A stretch of DNA of 64,000 nt, taken from NCBI RefSeq assembly GCF_025699295.1, contig NZ_JAILWB010000007.1:124001-188000 (forward strand). Direction: 5' to 3'. The translations under genes were made by a program, and so were the position numbers. Position 1 is the stretch's first letter. The number at the start of each line of letters is the position of its first letter. Below the pieces are notes generated by a model that saw nothing but the letters and a program-made list of their open reading frames with translations, did not search any database and was not told where the DNA came from. Below, piece by piece: positions 53,697 through 62,390 of this stretch. Origin of the DNA: Hydrogenophaga sp. (GTDB lineage: Bacteria; Pseudomonadota; Gammaproteobacteria; Burkholderiales; Burkholderiaceae_C).

Positions 53697-55991
53697 ATGA
53701 AAAGAACGACCCCCTCGTCTGCGACCGAGGCCGCAGAGCCCGTGATTGCCGATGAGCGCCCGCTGGGCGCCCCCTCGGCCATCGTTGCGGCCACTTCCGA
53801 CAGCCTGCCCAGACAGGCCCAGGCACTGGCGCGCGCGAGGGCCTTTGCCGAACCCCTGCTGGACAGCGAGCAGCTCGACACCGGGGAGAACACGCTGGCG
53901 CACGCCGACGCGGTCGCTGGCGTGCTGAACGACATTGGCGGCTCCGAAGCCATGCAGGCCGCCGCCTATCTGGTGTATGCCTGCCAGTACCTCAACCGCC
54001 CCCAGGAGGTGATCGCCAAGGCCTTTGGCGACAACTTCGCGGCGCTGGCCATCGAAACCACCAAACTGGTGCAACTGCAGCGCCAGGCGCGCATCAAGGC
54101 CGCGGCCGCTATCGCCAGGAAGGAGGAAGCCGCAGCGGCGCCCGGCAAGGCCGCGCTGTCGGAGCTCGCCGCCAGTCAGTCCGAGAACGTGCGCAAGATG
54201 CTGCTGGCGTTTTCGCGCGATCTGCGCGTGGTCATGCTGCAACTGGCCTCGCGCCTGCAGACGTTGCGCTACTTCGCCGCCATCAAAGGCGACCCCGGCG
54301 AGGCGCTGGCCGCCGAGTCGCTGCAGGTATTCGCCCCGCTGGCCAACCGCCTGGGTATCTGGCAGATCAAGTGGGAGATGGAGGACCTGGCCTTTCGCTT
54401 CCTTGAGCCGCAAACCTACAAGGACGTCGCTCGCTTGCTGGACGAAAAGCGCGTCGAGCGCGAAGCCCATGTGGAGCAGGTCCGCCAGCAACTCGAGGTC
54501 GACCTGCTGCGACAGGGGATCGCGGCGTCGGTGCAGGGGCGCCCGAAGCACATCTACAGCATCGTCAAGAAGATGCGCGGCAAGTCGCTCGACTTCGACC
54601 AGGTGTTCGACATCCGCGCCCTGCGCGTGATCGTGCCCGGTGTGGACGACTGCTACGCCGTGCTGGCCCACGTGCACGCGAAGCATGCGCCAGTGGCCGA
54701 TGAGTTCGACGATTACATTGCCAAACCCAAGGCGAATGGCTACCAGTCGCTGCACACCGTGGTTCGCGACGATCAGGGCCGGGCATTCGAGATCCAGATC
54801 CGCACGCAGGCCATGCACGACCATGCCGAGCATGGAGTGGCGGCGCACTGGGCGTACAAGGAGGCGGGGTCCAAAGGCTATGCGGGTGTGTCGGCCAGTT
54901 CGGACTACGACGCCAAGATCGCGGTGCTGCGCCAGTTGCTGGCCTGGGAGCGCGATCTGAGCGGCGCCGCACAGGGCCTGTTCGACGACCGCATCTACGT
55001 GCTCACGCCAGACGCCGCGATCGTGGAGTTGCCGCAGGGGGCCACGGCCGTCGACTTTGCCTACACGGTGCACACCGATCTCGGTCATCGCTGCCGAGGA
55101 GCACGGGTTGATGGCGCGATGGTGACTCTCAACACGCCGCTGCAGAACGGCCAGACGGTGGAGATCACTGCCGCCAAGGAAGGCGGGCCGTCGCGCGACT
55201 GGCTCAATGCCGATCTGGGGTATCTGGTGAGCCACCGGGCCAAAAGCAAGGTGCGCGCCTGGTTCAATGCACTGGCCATGGAGGAGACTGTGGCCAGGGG
55301 GCGGGAAGCGGTCGAGAAGCTGTTGCAGCGCGAAGGCAAGACCGCGTTGAAGTTGGACGATCTCGCGGTGGCGATGGGGCTGTCGTCCGCGCAGGCCTTG
55401 TTCGAGCAGGTGGGCAAGGACGAGCTGTCGCTCAGGGCGATCGAGACGCACCTGCGTCCGCCCGAGCCCGAGGCGCCTTCCGAGGTGCCCGCGTGGCTGA
55501 AGAAGCCGCGCAAGCCGTCCAGCCAGACCGGTGGTGGCGTGCTTGTGGTCGGCGTGGAGTCGCTCATGACGCAACTGGCCAAATGCTGCAAGCCCGCGCC
55601 GCCGGACGAGATCGGCGGCTTTGTCACGCGTGGCAAGGGGGTGAGCATCCACCGAGCCGACTGCAGCGATTTCGCCCACCTGCAGCGCAAGAATCCGGAC
55701 CGCGTGATCGAAGTGCAGTGGAGTGGGCAGGCGACGCCAGACCGCGATGGCAGGCCGGCGGTCTATCCGGTGGATGTGGCGATCGAGGCGCAGGACCGGC
55801 AAGGCCTGCTGCGCGACATCTCCGACGTGTTTGCCCGCGAGAAGATGAACGTCATCGGCGTGCAGACGCAGTCGGTCAGGGACGTGGCCTGGATGACATT
55901 CACGATCGAGGTCTCCGATGCCCGCCAGGTCATGCGGGCCATGGCTGTGGTGGGTGACGTGACCGGGGTGCGGGTGGTGCGGCGCAAATAG
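53697..55991 (+). CDS. relA: (p)ppGpp synthetase RelA with decayed HD domain
   Basis: A 764-residue protein. The N-terminal HD region has lost the HDTVED-type hydrolase motif (YLVYACQYL here), so it is a synthetase-type RelA rather than a bifunctional SpoT. The synthetase domain has GRPKHIYSIVKKM, DIRALRVIV and FDDYIAKPKANGYQSLHT. TGS (YVLTPDAAIVELPQGATAVDF), zinc-finger and ACT (PVDVAIEAQDRQGLLRDI) domains follow. It makes the stringent-response alarmone on stalled ribosomes. Complete length. Confidence 0.96.
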   Translation: MKRTTPSSATEAAEPVIADERPLGAPSAIVAATSDSLPRQAQALARARAFAEPLLDSEQLDTGENTLAHADAVAGVLNDIGGSEAMQAAAYLVYACQYLNRPQEVIAKAFGDNFAALAIETTKLVQLQRQARIKAAAAIARKEEAAAAPGKAALSELAASQSENVRKMLLAFSRDLRVVMLQLASRLQTLRYFAAIKGDPGEALAAESLQVFAPLANRLGIWQIKWEMEDLAFRFLEPQTYKDVARLLDEKRVEREAHVEQVRQQLEVDLLRQGIAASVQGRPKHIYSIVKKMRGKSLDFDQVFDIRALRVIVPGVDDCYAVLAHVHAKHAPVADEFDDYIAKPKANGYQSLHTVVRDDQGRAFEIQIRTQAMHDHAEHGVAAHWAYKEAGSKGYAGVSASSDYDAKIAVLRQLLAWERDLSGAAQGLFDDRIYVLTPDAAIVELPQGATAVDFAYTVHTDLGHRCRGARVDGAMVTLNTPLQNGQTVEITAAKEGGPSRDWLNADLGYLVSHRAKSKVRAWFNALAMEETVARGREAVEKLLQREGKTALKLDDLAVAMGLSSAQALFEQVGKDELSLRAIETHLRPPEPEAPSEVPAWLKKPRKPSSQTGGGVLVVGVESLMTQLAKCCKPAPPDEIGGFVTRGKGVSIHRADCSDFAHLQRKNPDRVIEVQWSGQATPDRDGRPAVYPVDVAIEAQDRQGLLRDISDVFAREKMNVIGVQTQSVRDVAWMTFTIEVSDARQVMRAMAVVGDVTGVRVVRRK

Positions 55992-56007
55992 CACGGCTGA
56001 ACACTGA

Positions 56008-56013
56008 TATACT
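56008..56013 (+). promoter_or_regulatory. -10 box of the tRNA-Val(GAC) gene
   Basis: TATACT 21 bp before the tRNA 5' end, in the short gap after relA. No good -35 is visible at 17 bp. Confidence 0.5.
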
Positions 56014-56034
56014 GCGAGGCTTCGAATCGTTTGT

Positions 56035-56111
56035 AGGCGCGTAGCTCAGCTGGTTAGAGCACCACCTTGACATGGTGGGGGTCGTTGGTTCGAGTCCAAT
56101 CGCGCCTACCA
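56035..56111 (+). tRNA. tRNA-Val (GAC)
   Basis: A complete cloverleaf of 77 nt. Acceptor AGGCGCG/CGCGCCT, D-arm GCTC...GAGC, anticodon stem CCACC/GGTGG around loop TTGACAT (anticodon GAC), T-arm GTTGG TTCGAGT CCAAT, discriminator A and encoded CCA at 56109-56111. It differs from the tRNA-Val(CAC) fragment used as att site by the integrative element. Confidence 0.97.
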
Positions 56112-56146
56112 AGCTTTTCGGGGCTCAGTTGCACCCGTTGAAACAA

Positions 56147-56173
56147 GGCAGATCCTGTGGTCTGCTTTTTTTT
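56147..56173 (+). terminator. Terminator of tRNA-Val(GAC)
   Basis: Short stem GCAGA/TCTGC (56148-56152, 56161-56165) followed by eight T residues. Confidence 0.7.
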
Positions 56174-56327
56174 CGCCTGAGCCGCGCTCTCGGGTTCCGG
56201 GGTGTCACCCGGGGCTCCCGCACAGGGAAAACCCATGCTCGCGACCCCGCAGGGGCTTTCTAGAATGTGCCGTATCCTCGGAGCGGTCCCTGGCCTCTCT
56301 GGCCCATTCAACCCTGAAAGTCCTGCA

Positions 56328-56870
56328 GTGCAAAAATCCAAGGCCGGTAGTGGCGGCGAGCGTTCCAGTGCCGTGCGCGTGATCAAGAAGTACCCGAACC
56401 GGCGTCTGTACGACACGGACACCTCGTCGTACATCACGCTGGCCGAAGTCAAGGCACTGGTGATGGACAACGAACCCTTTGTGGTGCGTGACGCCAAGAG
56501 CAACGATGACCTCACGCGCAGCATCCTGTTGCAGATCATCCTGGAGGAAGAAACGGCCGGTGTGCCGATCTTCACCGAACAGGTGCTGGCCAACATCATC
56601 CGCTTCTACGGCCATGCCATGCAGGACTTCATGGGGTCCTACCTCGAAAAGAACGTGCAGATTTTCATGGACCTGCAGCACAAGATGACCGAGCAGTCGA
56701 CGGGCGTCAACCCGGAAGCCTGGAAGCAGTTCATGAACGTGCAGTCGCCCATGATGCAGGGCATGATGGGTACCTATCTGGAGCAGTCACGCAACGCATT
56801 CACCCAGATGCAGGAGCAGATGCAGAAGAACAGCGAACAGATGCTGGCGGCGCTGGGCCTCAAGCGTTAG
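56328..56870 (+). CDS. phaR: Polyhydroxyalkanoate synthesis repressor PhaR
   Basis: A 180-residue protein. The start is the GTG at 56328 (VQKSKAGSGG), which matches the usual length; ATG codons further up the open frame would add an atypical tail. The N-terminal PHB_acc_N domain has RVIKKYPNRRLYDTDTSSYI. The C-terminal region is helical and Met/Gln-rich. PhaR binds PHB granules and represses phasin genes. It is preceded by a 154-bp gap after the tRNA terminator that includes a TAGAAT -10-like hexamer at 56261-56266. Confidence 0.95.
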   Translation: MQKSKAGSGGERSSAVRVIKKYPNRRLYDTDTSSYITLAEVKALVMDNEPFVVRDAKSNDDLTRSILLQIILEEETAGVPIFTEQVLANIIRFYGHAMQDFMGSYLEKNVQIFMDLQHKMTEQSTGVNPEAWKQFMNVQSPMMQGMMGTYLEQSRNAFTQMQEQMQKNSEQMLAALGLKR

Positions 56871-56914
56871 CCCTCGAATCTGCGGTCCTCAGGCCGGTCT
56901 GAGACAATCGGGGC

Positions 56915-58300
56915 ATGTCTGAAACTCTTGCCCCATCGGCCACCATGGCGCCCAAGGTGGGTTTTGTCAGCCTGGGCTGCCCCAAGGCGCTGACCGATTC
57001 CGAACTCATCCTCACGCAACTCAGCGCTGAGGGATATCAAACCTCCAAGACCTTTGCTGGCGCCGATCTGGTGATCGTCAACACCTGCGGCTTCATCGAC
57101 GATGCCGTGCGCGAAAGCCTGGACACCATCGGCGAGGCCCTGGCGGAAAACGGCAAGGTGATCGTCACCGGCTGCCTGGGCGCACGCGAAGGCGAGGGCG
57201 GCGGCAACCTGGTGCGCCAGATGCACCCGAGCGTGCTGGCTGTGACCGGCCCGCACGCCACGCACGAGGTGATGACCGCCGTGCATGAACATCTGCCCAA
57301 GCCGCACGACCCTTTCGTGGACCTGGTACCGCCGCAGGGCATCAAACTCACGCCACGCCACTACGCGTACCTGAAGATCAGCGAAGGCTGCAACCACCGC
57401 TGCACCTTCTGCATCATCCCGTCGATGCGCGGCGACCTGGTGAGTCGGCCGATCGGCGACGTGCTGACCGAGGCGCGCAAGCTGTTCGAGTCCGGCGTGA
57501 AGGAACTGCTGGTGGTCAGCCAGGATACGTCGGCCTACGGCGTGGACGTGAAGTACCGCACCGGCTTCTGGGATGGCAAGCCGGTGAAGACGCGCATGCT
57601 CGATCTGGTGCGCTCGCTCGGCGAGCTGGCGCGGGGCTTTGGCGCATGGGTGCGTTTGCACTACGTGTACCCGTACCCCCATGTGGACGAGATCATCCCG
57701 CTGATGGCCGACGGCCTGTGCCTTCCCTATCTGGATGTGCCACTGCAGCACAGCCATCCGGACGTGCTGCGTCGCATGAAGCGACCGGCCAGCGGCGAGA
57801 GAAACCTGGAGCGCATCGCGCGCTGGCGCGAACTGTGTCCGCAGATCGTGGTGCGCAGCACCTTCATTGCCGGCTTTCCGGGTGAGACCGAACAGGAATT
57901 CGATCACCTGCTGGACTTCGTCCGCGAAGCCGGCATTGATCGCGCCGGTTGCTTTGCCTATTCGCCTGTGCCGGGGGCGACCGCCAATGCATTGCCCGAC
58001 CCAGTGTCCGATGCACTTCGCGAAGAGCGTCGCGCGCGCTTCATGGAAGTTGCCGAAGCCGTGTCAGCTGCCAGACTGCGCGAGCGCGTGGGCGCGACCA
58101 TGCAGGTGCTGGTGGATTCGGCACCGGGCATGGGCAAGAAGGGGGGCGTCGGGCGCAGCTACGCGGACGCACCCGAGATCGATGGCGTCGTGCGCCTGCT
58201 GCCACCAGAGAAAATCAGCAAGACCTTGAAGGTTGGCGAGTTCACCAAAGCCCGTATCGTGGCCGCCGAGGGGCACGATTTGCTGGCAGTTCCGTTTTGA
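56915..58300 (+). CDS. rimO: Ribosomal protein S12 methylthiotransferase RimO
   Basis: A 461-residue protein. The UPF0004 domain has C22, C58 and C87; the radical SAM motif is C159-x3-C163-x2-C166 (CNHRCTFC); a TRAM domain ends the protein. RimO transfers methylthio to Asp88 of S12. The start [10 protein letters not shown] is accepted; M11 is an alternative. Complete. Confidence 0.97.
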   Translation: MSETLAPSATMAPKVGFVSLGCPKALTDSELILTQLSAEGYQTSKTFAGADLVIVNTCGFIDDAVRESLDTIGEALAENGKVIVTGCLGAREGEGGGNLVRQMHPSVLAVTGPHATHEVMTAVHEHLPKPHDPFVDLVPPQGIKLTPRHYAYLKISEGCNHRCTFCIIPSMRGDLVSRPIGDVLTEARKLFESGVKELLVVSQDTSAYGVDVKYRTGFWDGKPVKTRMLDLVRSLGELARGFGAWVRLHYVYPYPHVDEIIPLMADGLCLPYLDVPLQHSHPDVLRRMKRPASGERNLERIARWRELCPQIVVRSTFIAGFPGETEQEFDHLLDFVREAGIDRAGCFAYSPVPGATANALPDPVSDALREERRARFMEVAEAVSAARLRERVGATMQVLVDSAPGMGKKGGVGRSYADAPEIDGVVRLLPPEKISKTLKVGEFTKARIVAAEGHDLLAVPF

Positions 58301-58345
58301 CGGAAGCTGCGCCCGGCCAGGCATCGGGCAGCGCTTCGGTGTCGC

Positions 58346-58380
58346 AAAAGAAAAGGCCAGCAAACTTGCGTTTGCTGGCC
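58346..58380 (-). terminator. Terminator of tRNA-Leu(CAG)
   Basis: Perfect 11-bp stem GGCCAGCAAAC/GTTTGCTGGCC, loop of 4, followed on the minus strand by TTTTCTTTT. It may also stop rimO transcripts coming from the other side. Confidence 0.88.
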
Positions 58381-58388
58381 CTTATGAT

Positions 58389-58473
<85 letters not shown>

Positions 58474-58490
58474 ATCTCAGGAAAACCGAA

Positions 58491-58496
58491 ATTATA
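58491..58496 (-). promoter_or_regulatory. -10 box of the tRNA-Leu gene
   Basis: An exact TATAAT read on the minus strand, about 17 bp before the tRNA 5' end. A weak -35 (TTTTTC) at 17-bp spacing falls inside the first codons of rnr. Confidence 0.6.
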
Positions 58497-58507
58497 GCAG
58501 AGAAAAA

Positions 58508-60802
58508 GTGAACGAAAAAAGCAGCCTGTTGGCCGAATATGAAGGTGTCGTTTCCGGTCATCGCGACGGACATGGATTTGTGGTTCGCGATGATGGGCAG
58601 GCCGATATCTACCTGCCGTCCAATGAAATGCGCGCGGTGCTGCACAAGGACCGGGTCAAGGCCCGCATCGTGCGGCTCGACCGCAAGGGCCGTCCCGAGG
58701 GGCGTGTCACCGAGATCGTGGAGCGCTCGGATGCACCCATCATCGGACGCCTGCTGCAGGAAAGTGGTGTGTGGCTGGTGGCTCCGGAGGACAAGCGCTA
58801 CGGACAGGACGTGCTGATACCCAAAGGAGCCACCGGATCGGCCAAGCCGGGACAGGTCGTGGTGGTGCAGCTCACCGAGCCGCCCGCGCTGTACGGACAG
58901 CCTGTCGGGCGCGTCAAGGAGGTGCTGGGCGAGATCGATGACCCTGGCATGGAAATCGAGATCGCGGTGCGCAAGTACGGTGTGCCACACGAGTTTTCCG
59001 AGGCCGCGATGGCCCAGGCTCGCGCACTGCCAGACCATGTGCGGGCTGGCGACCACAAGCACCGGGTGGATCTGCGCGACGTGCCACTGGTGACCATCGA
59101 CGGTGAAGACGCGCGCGACTTCGACGATGCGGTGTATTGCGAGCCGGCCAAAGTCGGCAAGGGCAAGGGCTGGCGACTGCTGGTGGCCATTGCCGACGTG
59201 AGCCACTATGTGGAGACCGGCTCACCGATCGACGTTGACGCCTATGACCGCGCGACCTCGGTGTATTTCCCGCGTCGGGTCATCCCCATGCTGCCGGAGA
59301 AGCTGTCCAACGGCCTGTGCTCGCTCAACCCGGGTGTCGAGCGCCTGTGCATGGTCTGCGACATGCTGGTCAACGCCAGGGGCGAGGTGCATGCCTACCA
59401 GTTCTACCCAGCGGTGATGTTCAGTCACGCACGCTTCACTTACACCGAGGTGGCTGCGATCCTTCAGAACACACGCGGCCCGGAGGCCGCGCAGCGCAAG
59501 GCGCTCGTACCTTACCTGCTCAACCTCCACGACGTCTACCGCGCGTTGCTGACTGCGCGAGGTGAACGGGGTGCGGTGGACTTCGAGACCGTCGAAACCC
59601 AGATCGTGTGCGACGAATCGGGGCGTATCGAGAAGATCATTCCCCGCACCCGCAACGATGCGCACAAGTTGATCGAAGAAGCGATGCTCGCGGCGAACGT
59701 GTGCTCGGCCGATTTCATCAGCGAAGGAAAGCACACCGGCCTGTTCCGCGTGCATGAAGGCCCCACTCCCGAAAAGCAGGAAATCCTGCGCAACTACCTC
59801 AAAGCCATGGGCGTGCCGCAGACCATCGGCGACAACCCCAGGCCGGCCGATTTCCAGCAAATCGCCAACGCCACCAAGGACCGTCCTGAAGCCCAGCAGA
59901 TCCACAGCATGCTGCTGCGCTCCATGCAGCAGGCCATCTACACGCCGATCAACAGCGGCCACTTCGGCCTGGCCTTCGAGGCCTACACGCACTTCACCAG
60001 CCCGATTCGCCGCTACCCCGACCTGCTGGTGCACCGGGTCATCAAGGCCATCCTGGCGCGCAAGCGCTACGAGTTGCCGACTCTTCCCACGCCTGGAGAA
60101 GCGCATGCCAAGCTCAGCAAGCGCCTGGCCAGCCGTGCGCAACCTCTTGCAGCGGGCGAAGTGGCGAAGAAGCCGTCCGCAGACACGCTGGCCTGGCAGG
60201 CCGCGGGACTGCACTGCAGTGCCAACGAGCGCCGGGCCGACGAGGCGAGCCGCGACGTGGAGGCCTGGCTCAAGTGCAAGTACATGCGTGAGCACCTGGG
60301 CGAGGAGTTCAGCGGCGTGGTCAGCTCGGTCACCAGCTTCGGGCTGTTCGTCACGCTGGATGCCATGTATGTCGAAGGCCTGGTGCACATCACCGAGCTG
60401 GGCGGCGAGTACTTCCGGTTTGACGAAGCGCGCCAGGAACTGCGCGGCGAGCGCACGGGCATCCGTTACGCGCTGGGCAGCCGCGTGCAGGTGCAGGTGA
60501 GCCGTGTCGACCTGGACGGGCGGCGCATCGACTTCAGGCTCGTCAGCGGTAACGACGATCTCGTGCTGCGGGCCATGCGTGACAAGACGGGTTTGCCTGG
60601 TGCCCCGGAGAACGGCGCAGCGCCTGCCCGCCCTGGCAACAAGGGCCGACGCGGTCGGGAGGCCGCGCCGGCAGGGCGTCATGGTGGCCAGCCGACGCCT
60701 GCGCCCGAGGTGAAATCGGCAGCGCGCAAAGCAGCAGGCAAGAAGACGGAGCGAGGTGGCGCTCGCAGCACGGCAAGCCAGTCCCGAAAGAGCCGGCGCT
60801 GA
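58508..60802 (+). CDS. rnr: Ribonuclease R
   Basis: A 764-residue protein. The start is the GTG at 58508 (VNEKSSLLAEY); no ATG gives a sensible N-terminus. Cold-shock-like domains, then the RNB catalytic domain (GEDARDFDDAVYCE, with Asp ligands; HFTSPIRRYPDLLVHR), an S1 domain near 590-680 (GEEFSGVVSSVTSFGLFV) and a basic, Gly/Arg-rich tail. It degrades structured RNA 3' to 5', including rRNA and tmRNA-tagged messages. Confidence 0.95.
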   Translation: MNEKSSLLAEYEGVVSGHRDGHGFVVRDDGQADIYLPSNEMRAVLHKDRVKARIVRLDRKGRPEGRVTEIVERSDAPIIGRLLQESGVWLVAPEDKRYGQDVLIPKGATGSAKPGQVVVVQLTEPPALYGQPVGRVKEVLGEIDDPGMEIEIAVRKYGVPHEFSEAAMAQARALPDHVRAGDHKHRVDLRDVPLVTIDGEDARDFDDAVYCEPAKVGKGKGWRLLVAIADVSHYVETGSPIDVDAYDRATSVYFPRRVIPMLPEKLSNGLCSLNPGVERLCMVCDMLVNARGEVHAYQFYPAVMFSHARFTYTEVAAILQNTRGPEAAQRKALVPYLLNLHDVYRALLTARGERGAVDFETVETQIVCDESGRIEKIIPRTRNDAHKLIEEAMLAANVCSADFISEGKHTGLFRVHEGPTPEKQEILRNYLKAMGVPQTIGDNPRPADFQQIANATKDRPEAQQIHSMLLRSMQQAIYTPINSGHFGLAFEAYTHFTSPIRRYPDLLVHRVIKAILARKRYELPTLPTPGEAHAKLSKRLASRAQPLAAGEVAKKPSADTLAWQAAGLHCSANERRADEASRDVEAWLKCKYMREHLGEEFSGVVSSVTSFGLFVTLDAMYVEGLVHITELGGEYFRFDEARQELRGERTGIRYALGSRVQVQVSRVDLDGRRIDFRLVSGNDDLVLRAMRDKTGLPGAPENGAAPARPGNKGRRGREAAPAGRHGGQPTPAPEVKSAARKAAGKKTERGGARSTASQSRKSRR

Positions 60803-60825
60803 ACCCGGGAAAGAGGGCCTTGCAC

Positions 60826-61755
60826 ATGCCCCGTGCGCTGTCTGCCGTCGCCGCACCCGCCATCAAACCCGCGGTGTCAGCTCGGCCCAAGAAGGCACCG
60901 CAGTTCGCCGAGCGCGCCTTGCGCATTGGCGTGTCGGCACGCCTGTTGCACGAGGCGCCACATGAACTCGGGTTTCGCAACAAGGTTCTGCAGTACATCG
61001 AGCAGTCGCTGGCGCACTGGATCATGGAGCATGGGGCCGTGGCGTTCATGGTGCCGGCGGTGTCGCACGACAGCAAGCACGCGGCGCGCCACCTCAAGGT
61101 CGATCAGGTGGTGCAGGAGCTCGACGCCCTGGTGCTGCAAGGAGGTGCAGACGTCGCGCCGCAGACCTATCGCCAGAAGCCCATCGACCCCCGCTGGGAG
61201 GGTGATGTGGTGCGCGACCGCTACGAGCTGGCGCTGCTGCGCACCTTCCTGGCACAGAAGAAGCCGGTGCTTGGCGTGTGCCGTGGTGCGCAACTGCTCA
61301 ACGTGGCCTTCGGCGGCACGCTGTACCAGGACATCACGACGCAATGCGCGGCAGCGCATGCCCACGTGGATACCGACCTGTACGACCAGCTCGAACACGA
61401 CGTGACCTTCCTGCAGGGCACGGCATTGACGCGGCTGTATCCCAAAGCCTCGCAGTTGCGTGTGACGAGCATCCACCACCAAGCCGTGGCTGAACTGGGC
61501 AAGGGCATTGTGGTGGAAGCTGTCTCGACGCTGGATGGCCTGGTGGAAGCCATCCGCTGGACGGGTGAAACCTATGCGCGGGGCGTGCAATGGCACCCCG
61601 AGTTCCATCATGGCCGGGATGCACTGGCCGACAGCTCGCCGATCATGCTGGATTTTCTGGATGCCTCGCGTGCCGCAGCGCTGCACAGGTTGGCCAGCGG
61701 CCTCGAGCCTGATCCCCGCACCCCTCGCGCGCCGCTGCATCTGGCCGGATCCTGA
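60826..61755 (+). CDS. Class I glutamine amidotransferase, PuuD-like gamma-glutamyl hydrolase
   Basis: A 309-residue protein. Start ATG at 60826 with AAGAGG upstream; a TTG two codons earlier is unlikely. The catalytic Cys is C152 in GVCRGAQLLN and the His/Glu pair is H257/E259 in QWHPEF. The peptidase C26 family hydrolyses gamma-glutamyl-gamma-aminobutyrate in putrescine breakdown, or related amides. It is 23 bp after rnr. Confidence 0.9.
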   Translation: MPRALSAVAAPAIKPAVSARPKKAPQFAERALRIGVSARLLHEAPHELGFRNKVLQYIEQSLAHWIMEHGAVAFMVPAVSHDSKHAARHLKVDQVVQELDALVLQGGADVAPQTYRQKPIDPRWEGDVVRDRYELALLRTFLAQKKPVLGVCRGAQLLNVAFGGTLYQDITTQCAAAHAHVDTDLYDQLEHDVTFLQGTALTRLYPKASQLRVTSIHHQAVAELGKGIVVEAVSTLDGLVEAIRWTGETYARGVQWHPEFHHGRDALADSSPIMLDFLDASRAAALHRLASGLEPDPRTPRAPLHLAGS

Positions 61756-61829
61756 GCAATTCGCAGGTCACTTCCGGCACACGGCATCCGCCTCTAAACT
61801 CGCGCATTGCCTCCAGACATTCCCACGCC

Positions 61830-62381
61830 ATGCGCATCGTCTTCTTTCTGCTTGAAACGCTCTTCTTCTTCCTGGTGGCAGCGGCTCTGCTGCGTGCCTG
61901 GATGAACCACTTGCGCATCCACATGTCGGCCCAGCCTGGTCGGCTGGTGATCGCGCTGACCGACTGGCTGGTTGCGCCGCTGCGGCGTCTGCTGCCGCGC
62001 TCACTCTCGCAGAGCCGCATCGACTGGGGCAGCCTTGTCGCGGCAGTGCTGCTTTCGCTGGGGTATGGCGTGCTGTGGCTGCTGCTGGCCACCAGTGTGT
62101 CGTCAGCGCCGCTGTCCACGGAGGTGGGGATCACCACCGTCGCCAGCATGGCGGTGCGCATCTTGGTGCGCACCCTGTTGCAGGGCCTGATGGTGCTGCT
62201 GCTGGGTTACGCCATCCTGTCCTGGGTGCAGCCACATTCGCCGGTGATGTCCACGCTTGAGCGGCTGTGTGCCCCCATCCTGCGCCCGGTGCGCCGTGTC
62301 GTGCCTCTGGTGGGTGGGGTGGACCTGTCGGTGCTGGTGCTCATCATCCTCTTGCAGGTCGGTCTGATGCTGCTGGGCTGA
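61830..62381 (+). CDS. YggT-family membrane protein
   Basis: A 183-residue protein with two YGGT repeats, each of two hydrophobic segments (IVFFLLETLFFFLVAAALL; LVAAVLLSLGYGVLWLLL; LLQGLMVLLLGYAIL; LSVLVLIILLQVGLMLL). The conserved repeat motif is WVQPHSPV and PLRRLLP. Function unknown; the family is linked to osmotic stress and cell division. Confidence 0.93.
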   Translation: MRIVFFLLETLFFFLVAAALLRAWMNHLRIHMSAQPGRLVIALTDWLVAPLRRLLPRSLSQSRIDWGSLVAAVLLSLGYGVLWLLLATSVSSAPLSTEVGITTVASMAVRILVRTLLQGLMVLLLGYAILSWVQPHSPVMSTLERLCAPILRPVRRVVPLVGGVDLSVLVLIILLQVGLMLLG

Positions 62382-62390
62382 GCCGGCGCG

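Noticed and set aside
52932-55994. A 1020-codon minus-strand open frame across relA and the hydrolase gene
   Set aside because: Antisense artefact; relA on the plus strand has all expected domains.
55930-56112. Minus-strand short frame across tRNA-Val(GAC) ('MVGAIGLEPTTP')
   Set aside because: Typical spurious protein read from a tRNA gene.
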